A model generated the notes under the pieces. That model saw only the letters and a list, made by a program, of their open reading frames with translations. It was not told where the DNA came from and ran no database searches. The translations under genes and the position numbers were made by a program. From assembly GCF_013177695.1 (NCBI RefSeq), contig NZ_WOEY01000126.1:1-64000 (forward strand): a stretch of DNA of 64,000 nt, read 5' to 3'. Source of the stretch: Paraburkholderia solitsugae (GTDB lineage Bacteria > Pseudomonadota > Gammaproteobacteria > Burkholderiales > Burkholderiaceae). Of this stretch, positions 51,289 to 60,196 are shown one piece after another (the first letter of the stretch is position 1; each line of letters starts with the position of its first letter).

Positions 51289-51960
51289 CTATTCCATTGA
51301 ATTCGGACTGGCGGTATGCCAGCTTCGAACGTACTTAGGCGGCTCAGCTGTTTCCGCTTCTGCGATTGGCGCGAGTGGCGCCAATGTCATGGGTAACACG
51401 CCTGCCCAAACCGGTAAGCCGAGATCATCGTCGTCGTCTTTCGGGCCACCTGTGCGGATCTTGGCCGCCGCTTCTGTCAGAGAGATACGCAACACCGTTG
51501 TTGCAGCAAGTTCTTTCGCGTTTCCAGAACGCACCTCTCGGGCGCGGCCTGGCGCGATGCTTTCAAGGAAGGTCTCCAGCGCTGCCGCCTTGCCTTCACC
51601 GGACACTAACTCGAAGGCTCCATAGACCACGGCAGAACGATAGTTCATCGAATGGTTGAATGCCGAGCGAGCCAGCACAAGCCCGTCGAGGTGCGTGACC
51701 GTCACGCAAACTTGCGCGCCACTAGCCGCTAACTTAAGCATGCGACTGCCGTTGGATCCGTGGACGTAGAGATGATCGCCTTCCCGCCAGCAGGCGGTGG
51801 GAAGGCAGTGCACACCGTCATCGTCTGCGAACGCGATATGACAGACGTACGCTTCATCCAGGATGGCGTAAAGGGTGGCTTGATCATACTGTCCGCGCTG
51901 GGCTACCCGGCGAACCTGAGTGCGAAGAGATGGGGCACCTTTTTTATCAATTGTATTCAT
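51289..51960 (-). CDS. PPOX-class flavin-binding protein
   Basis: 223-aa pyridoxamine 5'-phosphate oxidase-fold protein of the NimA/DUF-type group. Visible: QVRRVAQRGQYDQATLYAILDEAYVCHIAF, LYVHGSNGSRML, VCVTVTHLDGLVLARSAFNHSMNYRSAVVYG. It is likely to bind FMN; the function may be nitroreduction or detoxification, but this is not settled. The start at 51960 is chosen over 51993. It is convergent with the GNAT gene. Confidence 0.85.
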   Translation of the reverse strand: MNTIDKKGAPSLRTQVRRVAQRGQYDQATLYAILDEAYVCHIAFADDDGVHCLPTACWREGDHLYVHGSNGSRMLKLAASGAQVCVTVTHLDGLVLARSAFNHSMNYRSAVVYGAFELVSGEGKAAALETFLESIAPGRAREVRSGNAKELAATTVLRISLTEAAAKIRTGGPKDDDDDLGLPVWAGVLPMTLAPLAPIAEAETAEPPKYVRSWHTASPNSME

Positions 51961-52339
51961 ACCCGTTCCGGCAATAGTGGGAGCAAGTTCCATCGTAGGG
52001 AAATCTCGAGATCATCTGTAGACCCAGGGGAGGTCTCGTTCTTGGAGCCACGATTTCGATCCGTACCAGTCGGTCCGCTTGCGCGAACGCGCTCGGGTTA
52101 TCGGAGCGTTATGTGCATATGATTTTCGAGGCAATGGGTTTGCAGTACAGCAGGTATGTCCTTCAGCAACGTCTGGCGCGCAGATAGGCGGCGCCGGCCT
52201 GGCTGAGCACTACTTCGGCTACGCCGCCGGGTAAATGGGTGCGCGTCAGATAGCCGCGCGCGCAGGCGTCCTCCCAGTTAGATAAACTTGCTCTAAACTA
52301 CTCGCCGCCCAGGCCAGCCTAGTAGCGAGCAAGAAACCC
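51961..52339. other. Intergenic region with a possible gene fragment
   Basis: On the minus strand, 52180-52290 encodes SNWEDACARGYLTRTHLPGG followed by VAEVVLSQAGAAYLRARRC and a stop, which is protein-like and reminiscent of a winged-helix end. A stop lies just upstream and no start is visible, so it is probably a remnant. Nothing else recognised. Confidence 0.35.
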
Positions 52340-53647
52340 ATGCCCCCACCTCCTGCCGATCCCACCGGCGACCCTAGTTTTAGTTTGCCAAAACACCCCG
52401 CCTTCCAACGTTTCTGGTGTACCCGCATCCTCTCATCGCTGTCGTTCCAGATGCTCGCAGTAGCAATGGGCTGGCATATCTATGCGCTCACGCACAGCGC
52501 TTTCGCGCTGGGCCTCGTCGGCCTCGCTCAATTCCTGCCGATGTTCGTGCTGACGCTCGTGGTCGGCCACGTCGCCGACCGCTACGACCGTCGCCGGATC
52601 GCGGCCATCTGCCAAAGCCTCGAAAGCGTCGCTGCATTGCTGTTCGCCTTCGGCACCTTCGGTGGCTGGATCAGCGCGCCCGTCATCTATGTGCTGGCTG
52701 CATGCGTGGGCGCGGCCCGCGCTTTCGAATCGCCTGCGGTTGCCTCGCTGTTGCCGGGCGTCGTGCCACGCGGGCAATTGCCCAAAGCCACGGCATGGGC
52801 CACCTCCGCGAATCAATCCGCCCAGATTGCAGGGCCCGCCTTGGGCGGCCTGCTGTACGGCATCGGTCCGGGCGCGGCGTATCTCGCATGCACGCTATCG
52901 TTCGCGGCCGCTGCGGTCTCCGTGTGGGGCATCCCGTTGCAGGCCAGGCTGGCGAGCCGTGCGCCGGTCACGCTTGAGTCGGTGTTCTCGGGTATCGCTT
53001 TTATCCGCAAGGAACCCGTGATACTCGGCGCTCTCTCGCTCGATCTGTTCGCGGTGCTGTTCGGCGGCACGACGGCGCTGTTGCCGGTCTTTGCACGAGA
53101 CATCCTGCACACAGGGCCGCTCGGTCTCGGTCTGTTGCGCTCGGGCACCGCCATCGGCGCGCTCGCGGGCACCATCTGGCTCGCGCATTTCCCGCTGCGC
53201 AACCGGCCCGGTGCCGCGATGTTCGGTGGCGTGATCGCGTTTGGGGCGGCCACGGTCGTGTTCGGCCTGTCGCATCAATTTTTCGTGTCGCTCTTCGCGC
53301 TGATGGTGCTGGGTGCATCGGACACCATCAGCGTCGTGGTGCGCCTGTCGCTCGTGCAACTGCGCACGCCTGACGACATGCTGGGCCGCGTCAGCGCGGT
53401 CAATTCGCTTTTCATCGGGACATCGAATCAACTGGGCGAGTTCGAATCGCTGCGTGACAGCGGGGTGGTGGGGCGCACAACCGGCCGTGCTGGTGGGCGG
53501 CATCGCCACGATCGCTGTTGCCCTGTTGTGGATGCGGTTCTTTCCAGAACTCAAGCGCACGCGTTCGCTGGAGCGGGAAGAGGCGCTGGCGCCGAGCAGT
53601 TGATCGACGCGCACGGCGCCCCGAACGGTATCGCACGCATGATTTGA
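52340..53647 (+). CDS. MFS transporter (EntS-like), frameshifted near the C-terminus
   Basis: Major facilitator permease with about ten of twelve helices in the annotated frame. Motif A-like GHVADRYDRRRIA is near residue 77, and the domain pattern resembles the EntS/MFS_3 exporters. After TSNQLGEFES near residue 370 the frame runs into Arg/His/Gly-rich nonsense, while the +1 frame carries the expected continuation (VTAGWWGAQPAVLVGGIATI ... RSLEREEALAPSS, stop at 53603). One extra base at about 53450-53453 explains this. Either a real inactivating mutation or a sequencing error. Substrate unknown. Confidence 0.85.
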   Translation: MPPPPADPTGDPSFSLPKHPAFQRFWCTRILSSLSFQMLAVAMGWHIYALTHSAFALGLVGLAQFLPMFVLTLVVGHVADRYDRRRIAAICQSLESVAALLFAFGTFGGWISAPVIYVLAACVGAARAFESPAVASLLPGVVPRGQLPKATAWATSANQSAQIAGPALGGLLYGIGPGAAYLACTLSFAAAAVSVWGIPLQARLASRAPVTLESVFSGIAFIRKEPVILGALSLDLFAVLFGGTTALLPVFARDILHTGPLGLGLLRSGTAIGALAGTIWLAHFPLRNRPGAAMFGGVIAFGAATVVFGLSHQFFVSLFALMVLGASDTISVVVRLSLVQLRTPDDMLGRVSAVNSLFIGTSNQLGEFESLRDSGVVGRTTGRAGGRHRHDRCCPVVDAVLSRTQAHAFAGAGRGAGAEQLIDAHGAPNGIARMI

Positions 53648-53697
53648 CGCGCGCTTCGACCCGCTATGAGGGTGGCAACCTCACTCGGCCACCCTCA

Positions 53698-54624
53698 TCA
53701 TGCGGATCGCTCGTTGACGCCCGGCGCGCTCACACGCAACGCCGCCCATCGCACCGTCGCGAGAATCGACGCCGCGACGATCAGCGCGCCACCGATCCAG
53801 GCCGCCGTTGAAATCCGTTCACCTAACCAGATGCATGCGAACAGCGCGCCGAAGGCGGGCTCGCTGCCCATCAACAGCGACACGCGCGTCGGGTTGCTGC
53901 GCTTGATCGCGAAGTTTTGCGCGAAGAACGCGAATAACGTGCACGCGATCACCAGATAGCCGATGTAGCCCCAGAACATGGCGTGCCCGGCGAGCGACGG
54001 CACTGGCTGCCATTGTTGCGGCACAAACAGCACCGCCACCGCCGCGCTGCCGAATGCCACCACGCCCGACTGAACCGCTGTCACCGACAAAGGCGGCAAC
54101 GCGGAGTCGCGCATCACGCGTTTCGTCACACACACATTCAGCGCGCGCAGCAGCGCGGCCAGCAGAATCAGCGCGTCGCCGGGATTGAAACTTAGCGCGC
54201 CATCCCCCGCCAGCAGCCAGGCGCCAAACAGCGAAAGCGCGACCGCCGCCCATTCGATGCGGCTCGGTCTGCGCTTGAGCAGCCACCATTCGACGAGCGG
54301 CGTCAGCACCACGCACAGGCTAATCAGAAACGCCGCATTGGCCGCGCGCGTCAGCAGAATGCCGAAGGTTTCGCAGAGAAAGATGCCGAGCAGCGGGGTG
54401 CCCGCGATCAGCACACCGCGCAGCGTGCGGGCATCGGCGGCGCGCAAATGGCGCAAGGCGGGCGAGAGGATCACGAAGGTGATGCCGAAGCGCAGCGCCA
54501 GCAAACCCAGAACCGGATAGAACACCAGGGCGCTTTTGACGACGCCGTAACTGGTGCCCCACACCACGGCGACCGCGAGCAGCATCAGATCGGAGAGCAG
54601 AAGCAGGCGTTCTTGTTTCGACAT
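53698..54624 (-). CDS. EamA/DMT-family transporter
   Basis: 308-aa ten-helix exporter of the drug/metabolite transporter superfamily with two EamA repeats. The start MSKQERLLLLSDLMLLAVAVVWGTSYG and AFLISLCVVLTPLVEWWLLKRRP mark the first repeat, and LMGSEPAFGALFACIWLGERIS the second. ATG 54624 is chosen; the frame stays open far upstream only as a shadow of the divergent gene. It is divergent from a LysR regulator, which probably controls it. Confidence 0.88.
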   Translation of the reverse strand: MSKQERLLLLSDLMLLAVAVVWGTSYGVVKSALVFYPVLGLLALRFGITFVILSPALRHLRAADARTLRGVLIAGTPLLGIFLCETFGILLTRAANAAFLISLCVVLTPLVEWWLLKRRPSRIEWAAVALSLFGAWLLAGDGALSFNPGDALILLAALLRALNVCVTKRVMRDSALPPLSVTAVQSGVVAFGSAAVAVLFVPQQWQPVPSLAGHAMFWGYIGYLVIACTLFAFFAQNFAIKRSNPTRVSLLMGSEPAFGALFACIWLGERISTAAWIGGALIVAASILATVRWAALRVSAPGVNERSA

Positions 54625-54747
54625 GGCGGACCTCGAGCAGATGAACGCGTATTGTCGAACTTTGCTTGAGAGGCGATAATCGGGTCGATGTGCATAGCAT
54701 TTATGTCGCAAATGCATTAATCGGCTCAACCTCACGAGCGCTTGACG

Positions 54748-55668
54748 ATGAACCCAACTGACCTTTTCGCTTTGCTGCCGGACATGGCGGTTTTCGCGCG
54801 CGTCGTCGATGCCGGCAACTTTTCGGTAGCCGCGCGTCAGCTCGGCAGCACGCCGTCTACTGTCAGCCGCCAGATCAAGCGCCTCGAGGACGCGCTGGCG
54901 ACACGCCTGCTCGAACGGTCCACGCGTACCGTGCGGGTCACGGAATCGGGTGCCCAGGTGGCGCGTTTCTGCCGCGACATGGTGAGCGCCGCATCGGGCG
55001 CGGTGGATGCAGCCGGGCAACTGGCCGGCAGACCGCAAGGCAAAGTGAGCGTGAGCGCACCGACCGCGTTCGCGAAGACCGTGATTCACCCGCTGATCCC
55101 CGGCTTTCTGAGGGCCTACGATGAAGTCGACCTGCAACTGCTTTTCACCGATCACGACATCGACCCGCTCGGCGACGATGTCGATCTGGTGATCCGTCTG
55201 ACCGAGCATCCACCGCAAGGACTCGCGGGACGCAGGCTGGGCGCAGTGCGCTGGCTGCTGGGTGCATCGCCGGCTTATTTGCGTGAGCGCGGCACGCCGG
55301 TGCAACCGCGCGATCTTCTCAAGCACGATTGCATCTACCTTGGCGAAACGGCCGACGACAACCGCTGGCGCTTTCGCCGCGGAACGGAGGCACAAAGCGT
55401 CGACGTGAAAGGGCGCTACATCGCCAATCATGCGGGCGCACGGCTCGACGCTGCGCAGCAGGATTTCGGCATCGCGAACTTGCCGGAGTTTGCCGCCACC
55501 GATGCATTGCTAAGCGGCGAGCTCGTGCAGGTACTGCCCGACTGGAATCTTGAAGCGCGCGCTTACGTAGGATCGGTGTGGCTGCTGTATCCGCCGAACC
55601 GGTTTTTGCCGCCGAAGGTGAGGGTGCTGATCGACTATCTTGTCGAGCATATTCACGACGCGGCTTGA
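54748..55668 (+). CDS. LysR-family transcriptional regulator
   Basis: 306-aa LysR regulator with the helix-turn-helix at about residues 12-70 (MAVFARVVDAGNFSVAARQL, STVSRQIKRLEDAL) and an effector domain from about 95 (GKVSVSAPTAFAKTVIHPL). It is closest in style to the group with a long C-terminal LIDYLVEHI. ATG 54748 is chosen over TTG 54742. The divergent EamA gene lies 123 bp away; the intervening sequence includes an AT-rich TGCATAGCATTTATGTCGCA region that may be its operator. Confidence 0.9.
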   Translation: MNPTDLFALLPDMAVFARVVDAGNFSVAARQLGSTPSTVSRQIKRLEDALATRLLERSTRTVRVTESGAQVARFCRDMVSAASGAVDAAGQLAGRPQGKVSVSAPTAFAKTVIHPLIPGFLRAYDEVDLQLLFTDHDIDPLGDDVDLVIRLTEHPPQGLAGRRLGAVRWLLGASPAYLRERGTPVQPRDLLKHDCIYLGETADDNRWRFRRGTEAQSVDVKGRYIANHAGARLDAAQQDFGIANLPEFAATDALLSGELVQVLPDWNLEARAYVGSVWLLYPPNRFLPPKVRVLIDYLVEHIHDAA

Positions 55669-55814
55669 GCGCCGGTCCAACTCGTCGTGCACGCAGCACA
55701 TGCGGTGGTAGTACAGCGTCGGTTTGGATTGAACGGAAGACGAACGTAGAATCGCTCGCGTCACCATGATTCATAGCGATCGCACCGACCGAAGCGATCA
55801 GGAGGAGAACGATT

Positions 55815-56906
55815 ATGACCTTGCACGAAACCGGGCCGATTGCGGCGACTGTCTATCGCGGCGAAGCAATCGAGAATACCCATATCGCTCATGTCGCCGT
55901 GGTTCAGGCTGATGGCCGCCTGCTGTATTCATTCGGCGATCCGTCGCGCATCACGTTGGCGCGTTCCGCGGCAAAACCCGCGCAGGCCTTGGCTGTGCTG
56001 GAAACCGGCGCGCTTGAGCGCTTCGGTTTCGACGAAGCGGACCTCGCGATGATGTGTGGCTCGCATAGCAGCGAGGCGCGTCACATTGAACGCGCGCGGC
56101 AGATGCTGGCCAAGGCGCAGGTCAGCGAAGCGGATCTGCGTTGCGGCGGTCATCCTCCACTGTCCGACGCTGTGTATGTCGACTGGTTGAAGCGCGATTT
56201 CAAACCGGACGCGGTGTGTAGCAATTGCTCGGGCAAGCATGCCGGCATGCTGGCCGGTGCACGTTCGATCGGCGCCGCGCTTAGTGGGTATGAACTGCCT
56301 GAGCATCCATTACAGATACGCGTGAAGCATACCGTCGCCGAGGTATGCGACTTGCCGGACGACGCGGTGCAATGGTCGATCGACGGTTGCAATCTGCCGA
56401 CGCCGGCGTTTGCCCTCGACCGCCTTGCCCGCCTGTTCGCGAAGCTCGCGTCGGCTGAGGACGAGACGTCGGCTGCCGCTTCTTCTTCCATTGCGCCACG
56501 CACCGCTGCGCTCGCACGCATCTATCGTGCGATGGCGGCCCATCCGGAGTGGGTGGCAGGCGAGGGGCGCTTCTGCACTGTGTTAATGCGGGCGTTCGAG
56601 GGCGCGCTGATCGGCAAGGTCGGCGCCGACGGCAGCTACGCAATCGGCGTTAGGGCCTCGCGGCAGACTGCGCAGCTTGGCGCCGATGGTGCACTCGGCA
56701 TTGCGGTGAAGATCGAGGACGGCAACATCGGCGTGCTGTATGCCACTGTTGCTGAACTGCTCGCGCGGCTTGATATCGGCAGCCCTGAGCAACGTGCGCA
56801 ACTGGGCGCGTTTCATGCGCCGCCGATGATCAACACCATGGGCGTCAAGATTGGCCATCTGGCATTTTCGCTTGCGCTCGAAGCGCATGCGGGCCGCCAG
56901 GCGTGA
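55815..56906 (+). CDS. L-asparaginase, Rhizobium type (PF06089)
   Basis: 363-aa asparaginase of the thermolabile R. etli AnsA-like family, unrelated in fold to E. coli AnsA/AnsB. Conserved segments are SAAKPAQALAVLETGA, MMCGSHSSEARHI, CSNCSGKHAGML, WSIDGCNLPTPAF and FCTVLMRAF. It hydrolyses asparagine to aspartate and ammonia. AGGAGGAGAAC precedes the ATG, a strong start. Confidence 0.9.
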   Translation: MTLHETGPIAATVYRGEAIENTHIAHVAVVQADGRLLYSFGDPSRITLARSAAKPAQALAVLETGALERFGFDEADLAMMCGSHSSEARHIERARQMLAKAQVSEADLRCGGHPPLSDAVYVDWLKRDFKPDAVCSNCSGKHAGMLAGARSIGAALSGYELPEHPLQIRVKHTVAEVCDLPDDAVQWSIDGCNLPTPAFALDRLARLFAKLASAEDETSAAASSSIAPRTAALARIYRAMAAHPEWVAGEGRFCTVLMRAFEGALIGKVGADGSYAIGVRASRQTAQLGADGALGIAVKIEDGNIGVLYATVAELLARLDIGSPEQRAQLGAFHAPPMINTMGVKIGHLAFSLALEAHAGRQA

Positions 56907-56927
56907 AGCCATGCAGAGCGGCGCTGG

Positions 56928-57707
56928 TTATGCGTCGTCTTTCTTGAAGCGATCTTGTATGGCCAACAGTTGATCGTCGCTGGTGGCCACGATCCACAGA
57001 CGGGCGCGTTCGACCATCAGACGATTGTGATCCTTGAGCGCGCCCATCGACACGGCGGTTTTCCAAGCGACGGGTGCGGCGCGGCTGGTTCGTCCTGACG
57101 GCGTGCCGACCAGCAATGCGTAGGGTCCGAGGGGCAGCGAGACGAACGGCATGGCTGGCTTGACGCGTACGCGCCAGTCGATGAATGGTGAATCGCTGAA
57201 GAGAAGCGGCGTGGGCAGACCATGCAGCACGGTGAAGTCATAGAGCGCGAGTTGTTCGCGCATGGGCCTGTAAGTGCGGCGGATATCGTCGACGAGCGCT
57301 GCGCGGATTTCGTCGTCGAACATGGCTTCCTGGGTGTAGTGGTCGACTGCCTGCAGCGCGTCGTGTTGATAGGCGCTGAAGATTGCCAGGTCGACGCAAT
57401 CGTGAACGGCGCGTTGGACTTCCGCGGCGGAGCCGGCTTCTTCGGGTTTGCCGAGTTGCGCGGCGCGGAGGAAGCGCGCGAGGGCGGCATCCTGGGTTGA
57501 GGGGCCGGTGGCGAGTGGGTCGTCGGTGGCGTCTTTGTCTAGCGGGACGTAGAGGTATTTTTCTGCCGCGAAGCGGGATTTTTTGCCGTCATCGAAGGCG
57601 ATTTCGCCGGTGGCGCAGTTGATGTAGCGCGTGCCGATGTGGCCGTGTTCCCACACGTAGTTTTTCAGGAAGGGACGCAGGGGGTGGAGTGGGTCTGGTT
57701 GATGCAT
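56928..57707 (-). CDS. Hypothetical protein (possibly DUF4238-like)
   Basis: 259-aa cytosolic protein with no signal peptide or membrane helix. Features: FLKNYVWEHGHIGTRYINC at the start, KYLYVPLDKDATDD, a central region with AIFSAYQHDALQAVDHYTQEAMFDD, LHGLPTPLLFSDSPFIDWR and FVSLPLGPYALLVGTPSG. The last elements recall DUF4238 proteins, but I am not certain. It is convergent with the asparaginase gene. Confidence 0.6.
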   Translation of the reverse strand: MHQPDPLHPLRPFLKNYVWEHGHIGTRYINCATGEIAFDDGKKSRFAAEKYLYVPLDKDATDDPLATGPSTQDAALARFLRAAQLGKPEEAGSAAEVQRAVHDCVDLAIFSAYQHDALQAVDHYTQEAMFDDEIRAALVDDIRRTYRPMREQLALYDFTVLHGLPTPLLFSDSPFIDWRVRVKPAMPFVSLPLGPYALLVGTPSGRTSRAAPVAWKTAVSMGALKDHNRLMVERARLWIVATSDDQLLAIQDRFKKDDA

Positions 57708-57770
57708 TTTGCCTTTGCACTCCGTGCGGGTTGGGGTTTGGGTATGGTCACATAGAATTTGGGTTTTTAT

Positions 57771-58102
57771 GGGGTTTTTTGCCTGCGGCGCGGTTTGGTT
57801 GTTTGCCTGCGCGGCGCTTGTTTCGTCTGTTTGCCTGTGGCGGTGGGCTTTGCTTTGGTTTTGTTAGCCTGCGCGGCGCTTTGTTTCTGTGTGCCTACGG
57901 CGTTGGCCTTTCCTTGATTTGATATTGGATTATTAGCGTCGCCCCTGTGCGGGGCAGGCACCTACTTTTCTTTGCCTGCCGCAAAGAAAAGTAGGCAAAA
58001 GAAAGCGGCTCAAACCGCCAACTCTTAAGCGGGTCCCCTGGCTTGGAGGGGATCGTGGTGCATCTGGAATCCGTGCCCTCGCACCTTCAGCGTGAGTGAC
58101 AA
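57771..58102. repeat. Left arm of a long inverted repeat
   Basis: About 330 bp that is the imperfect reverse complement of 58505-58810. It contains GCGTCGCCCCTGTGCGGGGC and an internal palindrome CTACTTTTCTTTGC-CTGCC-GCAAAGAAAAGTAG, then CGGCTCAAACCGCCAA and CTTAAGCGGGTCCCC. Frames through it give Cys/Gly/Leu-rich pseudo-proteins and should not be read as genes. Confidence 0.85.
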
Positions 58103-58287
58103 GGCGCTCATTAGCTCCCACTCCGCACTGCGTGCGTCGCGGATGGGTCTGCATGGGAAACCAGGGGCTTCGATTGCGTGTGGTGGGCCATCAGCTTCGC
58201 CTCGGCGAAGCGCCTCCTCACTCAGAGGCGAATTGCACTTCAAATGAAATGTCAAGGCGTCGCACTCTCATTCGCCTCATAGTCACA

Positions 58288-58399
58288 GCCGAAGCCGAAG
58301 CCGAAGCCGATGCCGATGCCGATGCCGAGATGCCGAGATGTCGAGATGTCGAGATGTCGAGATGCCGCCATCGCAGTTGCAGTTGCAGTGGCAGTGGCG
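58288..58399. repeat. Short tandem repeats in the centre of the inverted repeat
   Basis: Three runs of 6- to 9-bp units: GCCGAA x4, GCCGAT x3, then GAGATGYC-type units (five), then GTTGCA/GTGGCA units. It encodes no sensible protein. Confidence 0.85.
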
Positions 58400-58504
58400 A
58401 TGCGATGACGAGCCACGGCACCGGGTAAAGCGCGGGCGCCAATCGCAGCGGGTGGTTTTATGAAATACGCTTCGGCGCGCGCAGCGCTGCCGGAAGAATG
58501 ACTG

Positions 58505-58810
58505 CTGTGTCACTGACGCTGAATGTGCGAGAACACAGATTCCAGATGCACCACTACCGTGGCTGCGCGGGGGACCCGCTTAAGAATTAGCGGTTTGAGC
58601 CGCTTTCTCTTGCTTACTTCTCTTTGCGGCCGGCAAAGAGAAGTAAGTGCCCGCCCCGCACAGGGGCGACGCTAATAAACCGATAAGAAAACAAGGAAAG
58701 GCCAACGCCGCAAGGGCACACCCAAAGAGCGCCGCGCAGGCAAAAAACTAGGCAAGGCCCAACGCCATAGGCACACAGACGAAACAAACCGCGCCGCAGG
58801 CAAAAAACCG
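58505..58810. repeat. Right arm of the long inverted repeat
   Basis: Imperfect reverse complement of 57771-58102, including CGGTTTGAGCCGCTTTCTC, the internal palindrome CTTACTTCTCTTTGC-GGCC-GGCAAAGAGAAGTAAG and GCCCCGCACAGGGGCGACGC. It ends 6 bp from the cheV stop codon, so the structure may form the 3' end of cheV mRNA. Confidence 0.85.
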
Positions 58811-58815
58811 CAACT

Positions 58816-59793
58816 TCAAACAACTGCTGCCGCAGGCACCCCCCCAAGCGCATTGCGAATAGCATCAGCCAGCTCAGCGGCTGCAAACTTCGCCACATAC
58901 CCATTCGCGCCAGCATTCTTCACATGCGCCTCATTAGCGGCGCCAGTCAAAGAAGAATGAATAATCACCGGAATATCCCGGGTCCGCTCGTCAGCCTTGA
59001 TCTGACGCGTCAACATAAACCCATCCATCTCCGGCATCTCGAGATCGGTCAACACCAGCGCAATACTATCCTTCACCCGCGTGCCGGTAGCCTGCGCTTC
59101 ACGCGCGGCCTGCTGTAACGTATTCCACGCCTCCTCGCCGGTCTTGGTCATCACGTAATCCGCGCCGATCGCGCTCAACGCCTGCTCGATCAGCTTGCGT
59201 GCAAAACCGGAATCGTCAGCGGCAAGAATCTTCGCGCCACGGCGAATGCCAAGCGCCTCACCAACAGAAGTCGGGTCGACGCTCGGATGCTGCGACGGAA
59301 ACACGTCACGCAACACCTGCTCCACATCGATCACCTGGGCGAGCCGCGAGTCGCCCGTGTTGCCGTCGATACGCGCGATGCTCGTCACCAGATTGCCGCC
59401 GGCCGAGCCTTCGGCGGATAGCACCTGATTCCACTCGAGCCGAACAATGTCGTCCACTTCTTCGACCGCAAAAGCCTGCGTCGAACGCGCGAATTCCGTC
59501 ACCAGCAAAATGTTCAGACCACGTGTCGGCTCGCAACCCATCAGGCGCGGTAAATCGATCACGGGAATGATCTGCCCGCGAATGTCCACAGCACCCATGA
59601 CGTACGGCGACGAACCCGCAATCGGCGTCACCGGCGGCATCGTCGAGATTTCACGCACCTTGAAGACGTTAATGCCGTAAAGCTCGTGCGCGTCGCTGCC
59701 GGGAACGGATCCCAGCCGATACAGCAATAACTCGAACTTGTTGGAACTCGTCAGGTTGCTGCGTTCGTCGTTCGCGCGGTGATCTACTGCCAT
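58816..59793 (-). CDS. cheV: CheV chemotaxis coupling protein (CheW-REC)
   Basis: 325-aa hybrid of an N-terminal CheW domain (about residues 15-165: LYGINVFKVREI, GAVDIRGQIIPVIDLPRLMG) and a C-terminal receiver domain (about 190-315). The phosphoacceptor Asp is in LVLTDLEMPEMDG, and the acidic pair ADDSGF and the HSSLTG Ser/Thr are visible. It couples receptors such as the chemoreceptor at 48028 to the kinase CheA. ATG 59793 follows GGGGAG at 5 bp; an ATG 13 codons earlier is rejected. The stop abuts a long inverted repeat. Confidence 0.93.
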   Translation of the reverse strand: MAVDHRANDERSNLTSSNKFELLLYRLGSVPGSDAHELYGINVFKVREISTMPPVTPIAGSSPYVMGAVDIRGQIIPVIDLPRLMGCEPTRGLNILLVTEFARSTQAFAVEEVDDIVRLEWNQVLSAEGSAGGNLVTSIARIDGNTGDSRLAQVIDVEQVLRDVFPSQHPSVDPTSVGEALGIRRGAKILAADDSGFARKLIEQALSAIGADYVMTKTGEEAWNTLQQAAREAQATGTRVKDSIALVLTDLEMPEMDGFMLTRQIKADERTRDIPVIIHSSLTGAANEAHVKNAGANGYVAKFAAAELADAIRNALGGVPAAAVV

Positions 59794-60196
59794 CGAAACT
59801 CCCCAGAGATTGCGGTGCGAGTGGTGCGCCATGCAACCCCTTCGTTCGGTCCTGGCGCGTGCCCTACCTTTTTGTTATCGGCGCAACAGCAGGAAAGTTC
59901 AGTGAACTCAGGCGGTTTATTGATGCTTTCTGGTTAACACCCAGCCGCTATTCGGGTAGGAAGCGGGCCGCGGCCCTACAGTAAAAGGTGGGTCATTTGT
60001 ATGAAGGTTACCTAACGTTACAGAAGCGACAGCATGGTTTCACATGCTGGGTAATGAGCCTCCTAGAATGCACAGCGATAAGAGCGCGGCGCCGTTAGTC
60101 AGTCGCAAGCGACTTGCAAGGTATCAATGCAATCGCACGCAGTGGCCACGGCGCACACGCATCGCTGTCGTTTCGCTTCCACTCCAAGGAGAACAT
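59794..60196. other. Divergent intergenic region cheV / DUF4142 gene
   Basis: About 400 bp with no supported gene. A TAGAAT -10-like hexamer lies at 60064-60069, oriented toward the DUF4142 gene. Confidence 0.45.

Noticed and set aside
57689..57922. 77-codon Cys/Leu/Gly-rich frame
   Set aside because: Lies in the left arm of the inverted repeat; composition arises from the repeat.
58614..58916. 100-codon Cys/Leu-rich minus-strand frame
   Set aside because: Translation of the right repeat arm plus the cheV end; not a credible protein.
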